A DNA stretch of 64,000 nucleotides from Candidatus Hydrogenedentota bacterium. GTDB lineage: Bacteria; Hydrogenedentota; Hydrogenedentia; Hydrogenedentales; JAEUWI01. Where the stretch lies: assembly GCA_016791475.1 (NCBI GenBank), contig JAEUWI010000016.1, positions 1-64,000 on the forward strand, given 5' to 3'. Shown here piece after piece: positions 33,766 through 41,693 of this stretch. The translations under genes and the position numbers were made by a program. Numbering within the stretch: the stretch's first letter is position 1; each line of letters begins with the position of its first letter. The notes beneath the pieces are model-generated. The model had not been told where the DNA came from. It worked only from the letters and a program-made list of their open reading frames with translations, and ran no database searches.

Positions 33766-34884
33766 ATGCGTATTCTCATTCCCACCGTTGACTATCCGCC
33801 CATAGAAGGCGGCATCAGCACCGTCGCCCTGGAGCTGGCCCGCGCCCTCCATCGACAGGGGCACGAGGTGACCGTGGTGGCCCCGCTTTTTCCCAACATG
33901 GAGGCCTTCGACGCGTCCGAGCCCTATACCGTGGTGCGCTTCGGAGGCTATGACGCTGGCTGGTTTCGGCTGGTGCCCTTCTTGTTGAAAAGCTGGCGCC
34001 ACACACGCGGCGTAGACCGCATTATCGCCATCAATATTTCCTACGGCGGGGTGCTGGGGCGAATAGCGAGGCTTTTTCGGGGTACGACCTATATTAATCT
34101 GGCCTATGCCTATGAGTTTCTCAAATTCGCCCGGAACCCTTTCGCCCGATTCGCCCTGTTGAACCTCTACCGCAACGGGGAGCGCACCGTGGCGATCAGC
34201 AAGTTCACCCGCGAGAATCTGATTCGATTCGGCGTACCTGAAGATTTCGTCCGGGTGGTTCTGCCTGGGGCCCGCGTGCCCGAGCCCATTGCGCCCGACG
34301 TTGCCGCCGTCGCGTGTCGCCGTCTCGATGTGGAGGGCTATCCCTTCATCCTCGCGGTGGGCCGCTTTATCCCGCGCAAGGGCCAGATCACCATCGTCGA
34401 GGCGCTGCCGCTCCTGCATGAGTGGTGCCCCAATGTTCACCTCGTCATGGTCGGGCGCGGCCCCGAGCTGGCCGCCTGCCGACGCAAAGCCGAGGCCCTG
34501 GGCATGGAGGGCTTCGTCCACCTGCCCGGCTACGTGCCCGACGACACCCTCCAGGCCCTCTACCAGACCTGCACCTGCTTCGCCCTGCCCACGGGGGAAG
34601 ACGAGGACGGCCAGGTCGAGGGGTTTGGGCTCGTGTTTACGGAAGCTCACGCCCACGGCAAGCCGGTCGTGGCCGGACGGAGCGGCGGCGTGGTGGATGC
34701 TGTGCAGCACGATAAGACTGGCCTGCTGGTGCCGGCGGGAAACGCGGAAAGGCTCGCGGAGGCGCTTCGCCGCATCCTGGAAAATCCCGAACTCGCGGAG
34801 TCGCTCGGAAGCGCCGGGAAGAAACGGGTCGAAGAGCAACTCAACTGGGATGTGTTTGCCAAAAAGTTGATCGAGGGCCCGTAG
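33766..34884 (+). CDS. GT4-family glycosyltransferase
   Basis: A 372-residue GT-B-fold retaining glycosyltransferase. The N-domain begins MRILIPTVDYPPIEGGIS with the acceptor-side Gly-rich loop. The C-domain starts near residue 200 (ILAVGRFIPRKGQ), with LVMVGRGPEL and the donor-binding block EGFGLVFTEAHAHGKPVVAG containing the EX7E pair. No signal or membrane segment, so it acts at the cytoplasmic face. It is preceded by an intergenic heptamer array rather than a clear Shine-Dalgarno sequence. Sugar specificity is unknown. Confidence 0.92.
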   Translation: MRILIPTVDYPPIEGGISTVALELARALHRQGHEVTVVAPLFPNMEAFDASEPYTVVRFGGYDAGWFRLVPFLLKSWRHTRGVDRIIAINISYGGVLGRIARLFRGTTYINLAYAYEFLKFARNPFARFALLNLYRNGERTVAISKFTRENLIRFGVPEDFVRVVLPGARVPEPIAPDVAAVACRRLDVEGYPFILAVGRFIPRKGQITIVEALPLLHEWCPNVHLVMVGRGPELAACRRKAEALGMEGFVHLPGYVPDDTLQALYQTCTCFALPTGEDEDGQVEGFGLVFTEAHAHGKPVVAGRSGGVVDAVQHDKTGLLVPAGNAERLAEALRRILENPELAESLGSAGKKRVEEQLNWDVFAKKLIEGP

Positions 34885-35021
34885 GGGCCTGTGATATCAA
34901 TGAGCTATGCGATTTATGTTGCTATAGGGACCTAAAATGGATTCCGTCCATCATGCACACGATATTTGGGGGCGGCATTTTTGTGGAAGGGCGTTTTTTG
35001 GTTGTCGCATTGGATTTTCTT

Positions 35022-35220
35022 CGGCCCGAAGGGCCCTAACATACTAGCCCAGGGCAATGCCCTGGGTTTAACGGTGCAAAAGTCACATACGCCCTGAAAG
35101 GGCATCACAGCAGGAGAGTTTAAGTGCCTGATGTTCCGCCCTTTCAGGGCTGTAAGTAGATCGATACCACTTCCTCCCAGGGCGTTGCCCTGGGCTAATA
35201 TGTCATGGCCCTTCGGGCCG
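35022..35220. repeat. 199-bp nested inverted repeat with four hairpins
   Basis: The element is roughly symmetric. CGGCCCGAAGGGCC (35022-35035) mirrors GGCCCTTCGGGCCG (35207-35220). AGCCCAGGGCAATGCCCTGGG (left) mirrors CCCAGGGCGTTGCCCTGGGC (right). CGCCCTGAAAGGGC mirrors GCCCTTTCAGGGC in the centre. Each arm unit is also a hairpin. It lies in the 415-base gap 34885-35299, otherwise without a gene. The form resembles REP/RAYT-mobilised sequences. Confidence 0.9.
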
Positions 35221-35270
35221 GAAGACGATTCGCGAACTTGCAGTATATTTCTTGGTAGCGGTTAATTGCC

Positions 35271-35299
35271 GCCCGTACGACCCATAAGACCCATTCCCC
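35271..35299 (+). repeat. GACCCATAA nonamer motif directly before a start codon
   Basis: CGTACGACCCATAAGACCCA followed by TTCCCC ends at the base before the ATG at 35300. It belongs to the same nonamer family as 33612-33655 and (inverted) 54590-54623. No Shine-Dalgarno sequence is recognisable here because the repeat occupies its place. Confidence 0.75.
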
Positions 35300-36463
35300 A
35301 TGATCCGCCACCGCATCGCCCATATTATCACCCGCCTCTCCCAGGGCGGGGCCCAGGAGAACACCTTCCATACGGTGCGTCTCGCGGATCGATCACGCTT
35401 CGAGGTGGATCTCATCAGCGGGCCGACGGACGGCAGCGAAGGGAGCATCGAAGCGGCGGTGGCGGCGGCGGGCATCGCTATTATCCGCGAGCCCCATCTG
35501 GTGCGCGCGCCCATGCCGCACCGCGATTGGCTGGCGCTGCGGGGCCTGACGCGAACGCTTCGGGAAGGGCGCTACGATATCGTCCACACCCACATGTCCA
35601 AAGCGGGCTTCCTCGGGCGCCTGGCCGCCGAGCGCGCCGGGATCCGCCACGTGGTCCACACGCCCCACGGCAACGTGTTCCACGGCTATTTCAACGGCCC
35701 CGTCACCCGGCTCTACGTCTGGATGGAGCGCCACGCCGCCCGCCGCACGAGCCGCATCATCGAATTGACCGAAGGCGGCATCAAAGAGCACCTCGCCGAG
35801 GGCATTGGCCAGCGCGATCAATACCGTGTGGTCTTCAGCGGCATCGACACCGCGCCCTGGGAAGCCGCCATCGCGCGCCGTGGGGAAACCCGCGCCGCGC
35901 TGGGTATCGCGGGTGATCAAGTCCTCATCGGCGGCGTGGGGCGGTTGGAGCCGGTGAAGGGCTTCAATTATTTCATCGAAATGGCGCGTCAGCTTCATGA
36001 GCAGGACCCCTCGCTGAAGTTCAAAATCGTGGGCGATGGCGCACAGTCCGATCTGCTCAAAGCTTCCGCGCGCGGCCTGCCGATCGAATTCCTGGGTCGC
36101 CGCGACGACGTGCCCGATCTCATAGCCGCCTTTGACGTGCTTGTTGTGCCTTCCATCAACGAAGGCATGGGCCGCGTCATCCTGGAGGCGGGCGCGGCGG
36201 GCCTTCCCGTGGTCGCCACCCGCGTCGGTGGCATCCCCGATATCGTCGACGACGGCGAGACGGGCCTTCTGGTCGCGCCCCGATCGCCCGACGAACTGGC
36301 GCGCGCCGTCCTCGCCCTAGTACACTCCCCCGAGCGGCGCTGCCTCATGGGAGCCGCGGCCCGCGCCAAGGTAGTGCCCCACTACAGCCTGCAACACATG
36401 GTTCAACGGATTGAAGCCATCTACGAGGAATTGTTGAATGAGAGTGCCCCAGACCCCCGGTGA
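35300..36463 (+). CDS. GT4-family glycosyltransferase
   Basis: A 387-residue GT-B enzyme. N-terminal IAHIITRLSQGGAQENTF is typical of exopolysaccharide GT4 enzymes, then DIVHTHMSKAGFLGRLAA and HTPHGNVFHGYF. The C-domain has GGVGRLEPVKGFNYFIEMA, KIVGDGAQ and the donor block NEGMGRVILEAGAAGLPVVA. Its 3' end overlaps the LmbE deacetylase gene by 26 bases, so the two are coupled. It belongs to the glycan cluster begun by the carbamoyltransferase. Confidence 0.92.
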   Translation: MIRHRIAHIITRLSQGGAQENTFHTVRLADRSRFEVDLISGPTDGSEGSIEAAVAAAGIAIIREPHLVRAPMPHRDWLALRGLTRTLREGRYDIVHTHMSKAGFLGRLAAERAGIRHVVHTPHGNVFHGYFNGPVTRLYVWMERHAARRTSRIIELTEGGIKEHLAEGIGQRDQYRVVFSGIDTAPWEAAIARRGETRAALGIAGDQVLIGGVGRLEPVKGFNYFIEMARQLHEQDPSLKFKIVGDGAQSDLLKASARGLPIEFLGRRDDVPDLIAAFDVLVVPSINEGMGRVILEAGAAGLPVVATRVGGIPDIVDDGETGLLVAPRSPDELARAVLALVHSPERRCLMGAAARAKVVPHYSLQHMVQRIEAIYEELLNESAPDPR

Positions 36464-37172
36464 CGAGTACCTGTCGAAGCAACGGCTCCTGGTCATTTCG
36501 CCCCACGCCGACGACGAAAGCTTCGGCTGCGCCGGCACCATGGCCCGCATCAAAGATCTCGGCGGCGAGGTCTACGTCATCTGCTGCTCTGTCGGCACCC
36601 TCAAGCACTACGACGGCAAAGACGAACTCGTGGACGGCCGCACGCGGGAGAAAGAATTCGAAGCCGTGATGGAGTACCTCAAGGTCGACGACTTCGAGTA
36701 CCTCTATCGCGACGCCGACACGCACCTGCGCCTCGACACCATTCCCCGCCGCGATCTCATCGCCCTATTCGAGCGCGACGCCCGCCTCGCGCTGGACAAA
36801 CTCCAGCCCACTATGCTCGCCATCCCGGTGTCGTCGTACAATCAGGACCACGAAGCCGTCTTCCGCGCCGCCTTCACGGCAGCCCGCCCCGGCGTGCCCA
36901 AAGACAAACCCATCCAGCCCCTCGTGCTGGGCTACAACAACACCTCCTTGTTCTGGAGCCTGGAGCACGAAAAGATCCACATGAACTTCTACGTGGACAT
37001 CTCCGACTACCTGGAGCAAAAACTCCACGCCCTGAGCCTCCACTCCAGCCAAATGCGCGACCCGATCCACCACTCCAGCGTGCAGAATGTCGAGTACACG
37101 GCGCGTTTGAGAGGGAGTGAGATTTCGGTGGCGGCGGCGGAAGGGTTTATGCTGTTTCGGCAGATTTTGTAA
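36438..37172 (+). CDS. LmbE/PIG-L-family N-acetylsugar deacetylase
   Basis: A 244-residue zinc hydrolase. SPHADDESFG (residues 21-30) gives the His23/Asp26 metal site and NQDHEA supplies the third ligand at His138. Family members de-N-acetylate GlcNAc linked to another group (MshB, BshB, PIG-L). Overlap with a GT4 gene suggests it trims an N-acetyl group from the sugar that enzyme adds. Together with the carbamoyltransferase this predicts a carbamoylated amino-sugar glycan; this is inference. Confidence 0.9.
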   Translation: MRVPQTPGDEYLSKQRLLVISPHADDESFGCAGTMARIKDLGGEVYVICCSVGTLKHYDGKDELVDGRTREKEFEAVMEYLKVDDFEYLYRDADTHLRLDTIPRRDLIALFERDARLALDKLQPTMLAIPVSSYNQDHEAVFRAAFTAARPGVPKDKPIQPLVLGYNNTSLFWSLEHEKIHMNFYVDISDYLEQKLHALSLHSSQMRDPIHHSSVQNVEYTARLRGSEISVAAAEGFMLFRQIL

Positions 37173-37270
37173 GGGCGAATCAGTATTGGCAAGACCCGTT
37201 ATTCTCTATGTGGGAAACTTCTTCTTGCGAAAAATCTCCCCATATAGTAAAATTTGACCAACATAGGGAA

Positions 37271-38299
37271 ATGCCCATGGAGGTCGTTCAAGACAACATA
37301 AAAGTGGCAGTGCAACGCGCGATAGGAGAATCGGGTCTAGCGCTGCGGTTCTCAACTTCAGCGACGGACGACTCGAAAGAACTTGAAGTTCACCTGAGCA
37401 TCGGCGTGGAACTGCTTGTCATATATTATTCTGGCCTTGCTTCCCATCAAGTGCCTTTGGCACTCGCGCATCTACGCAAACGCCTCAGGCGGGGGCAGTT
37501 CCCGGCCCTTTGTGTTCGCCGTCTGACTTGGTCGTTGCTGGACAGATGCCGCGAATTGAAGGTCGCGGTCTTCGACTTGGAAGGCAATGTCTGGCTGCGC
37601 GTTCCCGGCATGTACATCGAACGACTGCGACCAAGTCAAGAGCCCAGGCCAGAGCCATCCACAGGTACCGTGTTTACAGCGAAGGCGTCGCGAATTCTGC
37701 GGGGTTTCCTCAAAAAGTGTCCAGACAAATGGACTCAGGCCGATATCGTGCGCGAGACCGGATTGAGCGCAGGTTATGTAAGCACACTTGCACAGCGCAT
37801 GATTGCGCAACGCTATCTGCGGAAATTTATGGGCGCTTTCTGGCTGGAAGACCCTGATCAGCTACTGCAAGACTGGTTGGCGCACTACCGATTCGACCGC
37901 CACGTAAAGCACAGTTTCGCCATTAGCGCGGGCAACTACGACGAGGGCGCTGGAAAGCTTAAGGCGGCCTTGGAAGCGGCCGGTGTACCCTTCGCATGGA
38001 CTGGGTGGACGGGCGCTCATTTGCGCGCGCCCTATGCGACACCTTCGATGTACACGGCCTACGTTTCGGAGATACCGAAGAAGCTGGCGGATGTGTTTCC
38101 CGTCGAGCGCGGCGGCAACGTCACACTTTACGTGCCGCAGGATGCCGGCGTACTTCAATTCACGACGGAAACCTCCTTGGGTCCCGTGGTTTCGGATGCG
38201 CAGCTTTATCTCGACTTGTGTCGAATGCCGGGACGGGCCAGGGAGCAGGCGGAAGCACTGCGCCATACCCGGCTGGACTTCGCGGGGAAGGTCGGATGA
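37271..38299 (+). CDS. AbiEi-like antitoxin (type IV toxin-antitoxin)
   Basis: About 342 residues from the ATG at 37271, which follows AGGGAA. An N-terminal domain (1-125) is followed by a winged-helix segment (about 137-185: KASRILRGFLKKCPDKWTQA, VRETGLSAGYVSTLAQRMIA) and a C-terminal alpha/beta domain (WTGWTGAHLRAPY, VTLYVP). This is the arrangement of AbiEi antitoxins, which repress the operon. The stop overlaps the nucleotidyltransferase gene start by ATGA. The upstream region is AT-rich (CATATAGTAAAATTTG), unlike its surroundings. Confidence 0.82.
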   Translation: MPMEVVQDNIKVAVQRAIGESGLALRFSTSATDDSKELEVHLSIGVELLVIYYSGLASHQVPLALAHLRKRLRRGQFPALCVRRLTWSLLDRCRELKVAVFDLEGNVWLRVPGMYIERLRPSQEPRPEPSTGTVFTAKASRILRGFLKKCPDKWTQADIVRETGLSAGYVSTLAQRMIAQRYLRKFMGAFWLEDPDQLLQDWLAHYRFDRHVKHSFAISAGNYDEGAGKLKAALEAAGVPFAWTGWTGAHLRAPYATPSMYTAYVSEIPKKLADVFPVERGGNVTLYVPQDAGVLQFTTETSLGPVVSDAQLYLDLCRMPGRAREQAEALRHTRLDFAGKVG

Positions 38300-39129
38300 G
38301 CAATAAGCCGAAACAAATTGACGGGTACGACGCAAGCCAGACCGAGCGTGCGGAGCAGGTGCTGCTTGAGATATGGTCGCACCTCGGCGAATACCGGGAA
38401 CACTTCGTACTGGTCGGTGGCCTCGCGCCGCGATACCTGGTGCCGCAGAATCAGCCGAACATCCCGAAGCACTGTGGCACACTCGATGTAGACCTCGCCG
38501 TGAGCCTCGCCGTGGCGGATGTGCGAGCCTATGCAAGTATTCGGGCAAGGTTGGAGCGGATGGGATTTGAGCCCGGCATCAATGCGCGGGGTAACGAACA
38601 GCGACACTCGTTCATGATGTCCGCAGAAGGCGGCCCGGTGGTCGTAGATTTCCTAACCACCATGTACGACGGCCCTCCAGAGGTGGTCCGGGCGGTGGAG
38701 AGTCAGTTGAGCGCTGTACAGGTGGAAGGACTTGGCCTGGCCCTGATCGAGCCTGTGAAAGTATCGATCACCGGCAAGACCATGACCGGCGGCATCGTGA
38801 CAGAAACCTTGCAAGTGTGCCGTCCTGTGCCTTTTGTGGTCTTGAAGGCGCTGGCATTTGAAAACCGACGCGAGGGGAAGGATGTTCATGACCTTGTATA
38901 TGTGCTGCAACACGCAGCAGGCGGTGTTACGGGTGTCGCCAGCACCGTGAGGGACTCAGAACGCGAGGCCGTTTCGTTTGCGCGCGCCTTCGACTCTCTT
39001 CGGCGGAATTTCGATAGCCCTGCCCATGATGGGCCAGTGAGGTACGCTCAGTTTCTCGGAGGCAGCCCCGGCGGTGCCGCACAAGCCTTTGCAGCGGTGC
39101 GGGAGTTTATTCAGGTTTTGGAAGGGTGA
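38296..39129 (+). CDS. AbiEii-like nucleotidyltransferase toxin
   Basis: A 277-residue protein starting in the ATGA overlap with the AbiEi gene. FVLVGGLAPRYLVP followed by TLDVDLAV is the nucleotidyltransferase GG...DxD signature, and VVVDFLTT gives the third acidic position. PVPFVVLKALAFENRREGKDVHDL is the conserved AbiEii-type late motif with Lys and KDxxDL. In AbiE systems such NTases modify tRNA to halt growth during phage infection. The pair is therefore a probable defence or stability module. Confidence 0.87.
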   Translation: MSNKPKQIDGYDASQTERAEQVLLEIWSHLGEYREHFVLVGGLAPRYLVPQNQPNIPKHCGTLDVDLAVSLAVADVRAYASIRARLERMGFEPGINARGNEQRHSFMMSAEGGPVVVDFLTTMYDGPPEVVRAVESQLSAVQVEGLGLALIEPVKVSITGKTMTGGIVTETLQVCRPVPFVVLKALAFENRREGKDVHDLVYVLQHAAGGVTGVASTVRDSEREAVSFARAFDSLRRNFDSPAHDGPVRYAQFLGGSPGGAAQAFAAVREFIQVLEG

Positions 39130-39194
39130 TTCGGACGAGGGCCTCGCGAAATCCCTTCACCTCGACGCGTTGATCGGACCCTTGCCCGACAGTT

Positions 39195-39440
39195 CTATCG
39201 CTTGAGTTCAGCAATTCCGGTATCAGTCACTATCGGGAACAGCAGTATCTCAATCACCTCGCCGGCCTCGTGCTTATCCATCATGAATCTCCCCTCTTCA
39301 TATCCCGGCGCTGTCACTTCGAACCAGGTAACGTGTTCCAGTGGTTCACAGAATTCGACCGTCAACGTCTCTTCGTCCTTCCGGGTGGTTCCGACCGGGA
39401 ACCCGGTTTGGGAAAAGGCAGCGAATTGATAGCTTGGCGT
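39195..39440 (-). pseudogene. displaced C-terminal part of the secreted protein gene
   Basis: Downstream of the duplication at 39441-39660, the next minus-strand frame stays open to a TAG at 39195-39197 and reads on naturally from the second repeat copy: ATITPSYQFAAFSQTGFPVG, then LEHVTWFEVTAPGYEEGRF and VIEILLFPIVTDTGIAELKR. This looks like the authentic C-terminus (about 80 residues) cut off by the frameshift. No other gene is supported between 39130 and 39440. Confidence 0.75.
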
Positions 39441-40471
39441 TATGGTCGCGCTTGAGATGGACTGGCCGGTGTCGGCGTCGCGGACTTGGAATCTAAGGTA
39501 GATCGGGTCCAGGCGCTGAAAGCGAAGAGTCGATCCCTGACGGGCGATGTTGTGGTCGCGCTTGAAATGGACTGTCCGCTGTCGGCGTCGCGGACTTGGA
39601 ATTGAAGATAGATTGGGTCCAGGCGCTGAAAGCGAAGAGTCGATCGCTGACGGGCGATGTTGTGGTCTATGTCGGATCGATAGTAGTACGCATTCGGCGC
39701 GATGTATTCGCCGATGTCACCGCTGACAATCGCGAAATTGTAGGCGAAGTCGCCTGCGTGGTCGAGCCGGACGACGCCCTTGCCATTGGTGCGCGTGTAT
39801 GTGATGGGTATATACCCTCCGTAGCCCGTGCGGGTACGTGCGCGCAGGTCGATGCCGATGTTGAGTTCCGCTTCGGGGATGTAGAGTCCGTCCTGATCTA
39901 CGACGGTCAACTCTACCGATTCGCCCACCTTAAGACGGACGGGCCACTTTACATCCTTCCCCGCAAAGAGCGCGACGCCTTTTCCGTAGCTCCAGTTGTC
40001 CGCAGGGTCGGTGGCTTTGAGTTGGCCATCGTAGTCCGGGGCGAACCATGTGTCGTAGGCATACAAATTCCCGACGCCGCCGGGTTGGGCTGCTGGGCCG
40101 CCTTCGGGGTATTCGTTCCAGCAGTAGAAGTCGGACACCGCCCACGCGTGGGCGGGCGGCATGAGGACGTAACGGTAGAGTCCATAGCCCCGGGATTTGG
40201 CGTCGTCGGACTCGCGCCCCCGTTGGAAGGGGATGGTGAAGTGTCCAACGGCGTCGGTCTTTCCGATTTCGCCATAGCGGATGTAGCCACGATCGAGGCC
40301 GACTTCGTAAACCGGGATATCGGTCGCGGGTGTGTCGTCGGGCAGGTTGGCTTCGATGGTGATGCGCACGGCGGGTGGTGCGGCGGGGTCCACGGGGGGA
40401 ATGGGCGCGGGCTCTGGTGCTTGCGTGGCGGCGAAAAGGCTGACGATGAATCCGAGTGCCATGTGGAACAT
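39440..40471 (-). CDS. secreted protein, C-terminus frameshifted by a tandem duplication
   Basis: A 343-residue ORF with a signal peptide (residues 1-18) and a Pro-rich linker. Beta-rich segments (VRITIEANLPDD, VKWPVRLKVGESVELTVVD, LYIPEAELNIGIDLRART, GKGVVRLDHAGDFAYNFAIV) resemble carboxypeptidase-regulatory-like or Ig-like carbohydrate-contact domains. The last 33 residues (RDRLFAFSAWTRS onward) come from the wrong frame of a 110-bp duplicated segment. The true C-terminus continues in another frame to 39195. No enzymatic motif is seen. Confidence 0.7.
   Translation of the reverse strand: MFHMALGFIVSLFAATQAPEPAPIPPVDPAAPPAVRITIEANLPDDTPATDIPVYEVGLDRGYIRYGEIGKTDAVGHFTIPFQRGRESDDAKSRGYGLYRYVLMPPAHAWAVSDFYCWNEYPEGGPAAQPGGVGNLYAYDTWFAPDYDGQLKATDPADNWSYGKGVALFAGKDVKWPVRLKVGESVELTVVDQDGLYIPEAELNIGIDLRARTRTGYGGYIPITYTRTNGKGVVRLDHAGDFAYNFAIVSGDIGEYIAPNAYYYRSDIDHNIARQRSTLRFQRLDPIYLQFQVRDADSGQSISSATTTSPVRDRLFAFSAWTRSTLDSKSATPTPASPSQARP
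39441..39660. repeat. 110-bp direct tandem duplication
   Basis: Copy A (39441-39550) and copy B (39551-39660) are about 92% identical (about nine differences), at a constant offset of 110 bases. Because 110 is not a multiple of three, the second copy shifts the reading frame of the minus-strand gene. Both copies encode nearly the same peptide (TLRFQRLDPIYL then FQVRDAD), with Q/R and S/T replacements. Confidence 0.92.
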
Positions 40472-40971
40472 AAGTTTACCCCTGTCGTGTGGCGTGCCTG
40501 GGAGATACCATAGCGCTGGTGTGCAGCGAGCTTCAAGGGTGAAATCCGAGTTTTACCAAGATGTGAGCAACCAGCGTAGGTCCCTAAAGACGACGCCTGA
40601 TGCCACCCGCACGCGGGCCGCCTTGGGCGGTCGGTAGCTTGCGGGTGACGAGACTCAAGTGAGCAGAGAAACCTTCGGTACAAATCAGGAATTTTGCGTC
40701 TCAGCCAATGAGTTTCAATCGAGTTCCGATCCGCGATGTTACACACGTAAACTTAGTCGCTGTCGCTCCTGCGTGTACGGGTGGCACCCGAGGTAATCGT
40801 TTGATTGTTTGGCACTACTGAAAAACGCGGGACGGTCCCGAACGCACAGCGGGCTTCCCCATGGTGGGGAACTACTGTTTGGTTGCATGCGTTGCGCCCT
40901 TTCACGTGCCCTTGCGTTCAGGACGGTCCCGTCCGTTTGCATGCCCCACAGATCCCATGGTGTAATAACCC
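40472..40971. other. 500-base intergenic region with GGGACGGTCCC motifs
   Basis: No gene is supported. It contains GCGGGACGGTCCCGAACGC (40827-40845) and a related CAGGACGGTCCCGTCCG (40919-40935). Between them TTCCCCATGGTGGGGAA (40857-40873) forms a hairpin. A 67-residue minus-strand ORF here has no family features or ribosome binding site and is probably chance. The motifs may be fragments of a dispersed repeat. Confidence 0.6.
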
Positions 40972-41544
40972 ATGCCCCACGATGTCCCGCCCCTATCCCG
41001 ATTGAAGTACTGCGCCCGCTACTGCGAGGAGAACATATGGCACCTCGCCCAGGATCCGGCCTTCGCCGATTGCGAGCGTGTGGTCGCGATCATCTCCAAC
41101 GCCGAGGCGGCCTGTCTTTTCTGGGACCAGCGGATGTGCGACGTGCCGGACTATCCCGTGTGGTGGGATTACCACGTGATCCTTTTCGTGAAGGAGGGTG
41201 CCTGGCGTGTCTACGACCTCGACACGGCGCTGCCGTTTCCCGTCGATGCGGCGACCTATCTTCGCCGGACCTTTCGCTTTCAGGAGCGAATGCCCGAAGT
41301 CATCCGCCCGCGCTTCCTGCTTTTCGACGGCGATGTCTACGTGCGAAGCTTCTCGTCGGATCGCTCTCACATGCGCGATGGGGATGGCGCCTGGTATGCG
41401 CCGCCGCCCGACTGGCCGCCGATCATCCAGGGGCGACCGGAGGGCTTTACCTCGTTCATCGAAGGGCAATTGCGGGCGGGAGGGCACGTGGGACTTGATG
41501 AAGTGATTGTTTGCTTCACGTTGAACGACCACGACGCGAACTGA
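40972..41544 (+). CDS. WDYHV-family protein N-terminal glutamine amidohydrolase (NTAQ1-like)
   Basis: A 190-residue protein whose family is named from the WDYHV motif, seen here at residues 65-69 (VWWDYHVILF). The NTAQ1 catalytic triad can be placed: Cys18 in YCEENIW, His68 in WDYHV and Asp84 in VYDLDTALPFP. The His-to-Asp distance (16 residues) equals that of the human enzyme. ISNAEAACLFWDQR matches the family substrate-side segment. NTAQ1 converts N-terminal Gln of proteins to Glu in the eukaryotic Arg/N-degron pathway. No signal peptide. No strong ribosome binding site is seen at the ATG. Confidence 0.9.
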   Translation: MPHDVPPLSRLKYCARYCEENIWHLAQDPAFADCERVVAIISNAEAACLFWDQRMCDVPDYPVWWDYHVILFVKEGAWRVYDLDTALPFPVDAATYLRRTFRFQERMPEVIRPRFLLFDGDVYVRSFSSDRSHMRDGDGAWYAPPPDWPPIIQGRPEGFTSFIEGQLRAGGHVGLDEVIVCFTLNDHDAN

Positions 41545-41568
41545 GAGCTTGTGAGGGAACTGACCACC

Positions 41569-41645
41569 GGGAGCACGGACTTTCCAGTCCGTGATTCTCG
41601 TGCGACTCTGTCGCACGGCACGCGGGTAGGAAAACCCGCGCTCCC
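41569..41645. repeat. 77-bp three-hairpin element closed by GGGAGC/GCTCCC
   Basis: The ends GGGAGC (41569-41574) and GCTCCC (41640-41645) pair. Inside are three hairpins: CACGGACT-TTCC-AGTCCGTG, CGTGCGA-CTCTG-TCGCACG and GCGGGT-AGGAA-AACCCGC. The predicted fold is a cloverleaf. It lies between two converging genes (41544 and 41694) and could terminate either, though it lacks a T-run. Confidence 0.8.
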
Positions 41646-41693
41646 GTTTGGCTACCGCCTTGATTGAAAAATCCACAGCCTCTGAGCTTTGCG

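Noticed and set aside
35300-37172. Bacillithiol pathway (BshA/BshB) from the GT4-LmbE pair
   Set aside because: The GT4 N-terminus matches exopolysaccharide GT4 enzymes and no BshC is present in the window.
39202-39429. A 75-codon Ser-rich plus-strand ORF
   Set aside because: It is opposite the displaced C-terminus of the secreted protein, which reads more like a real protein; no ribosome binding site is seen.
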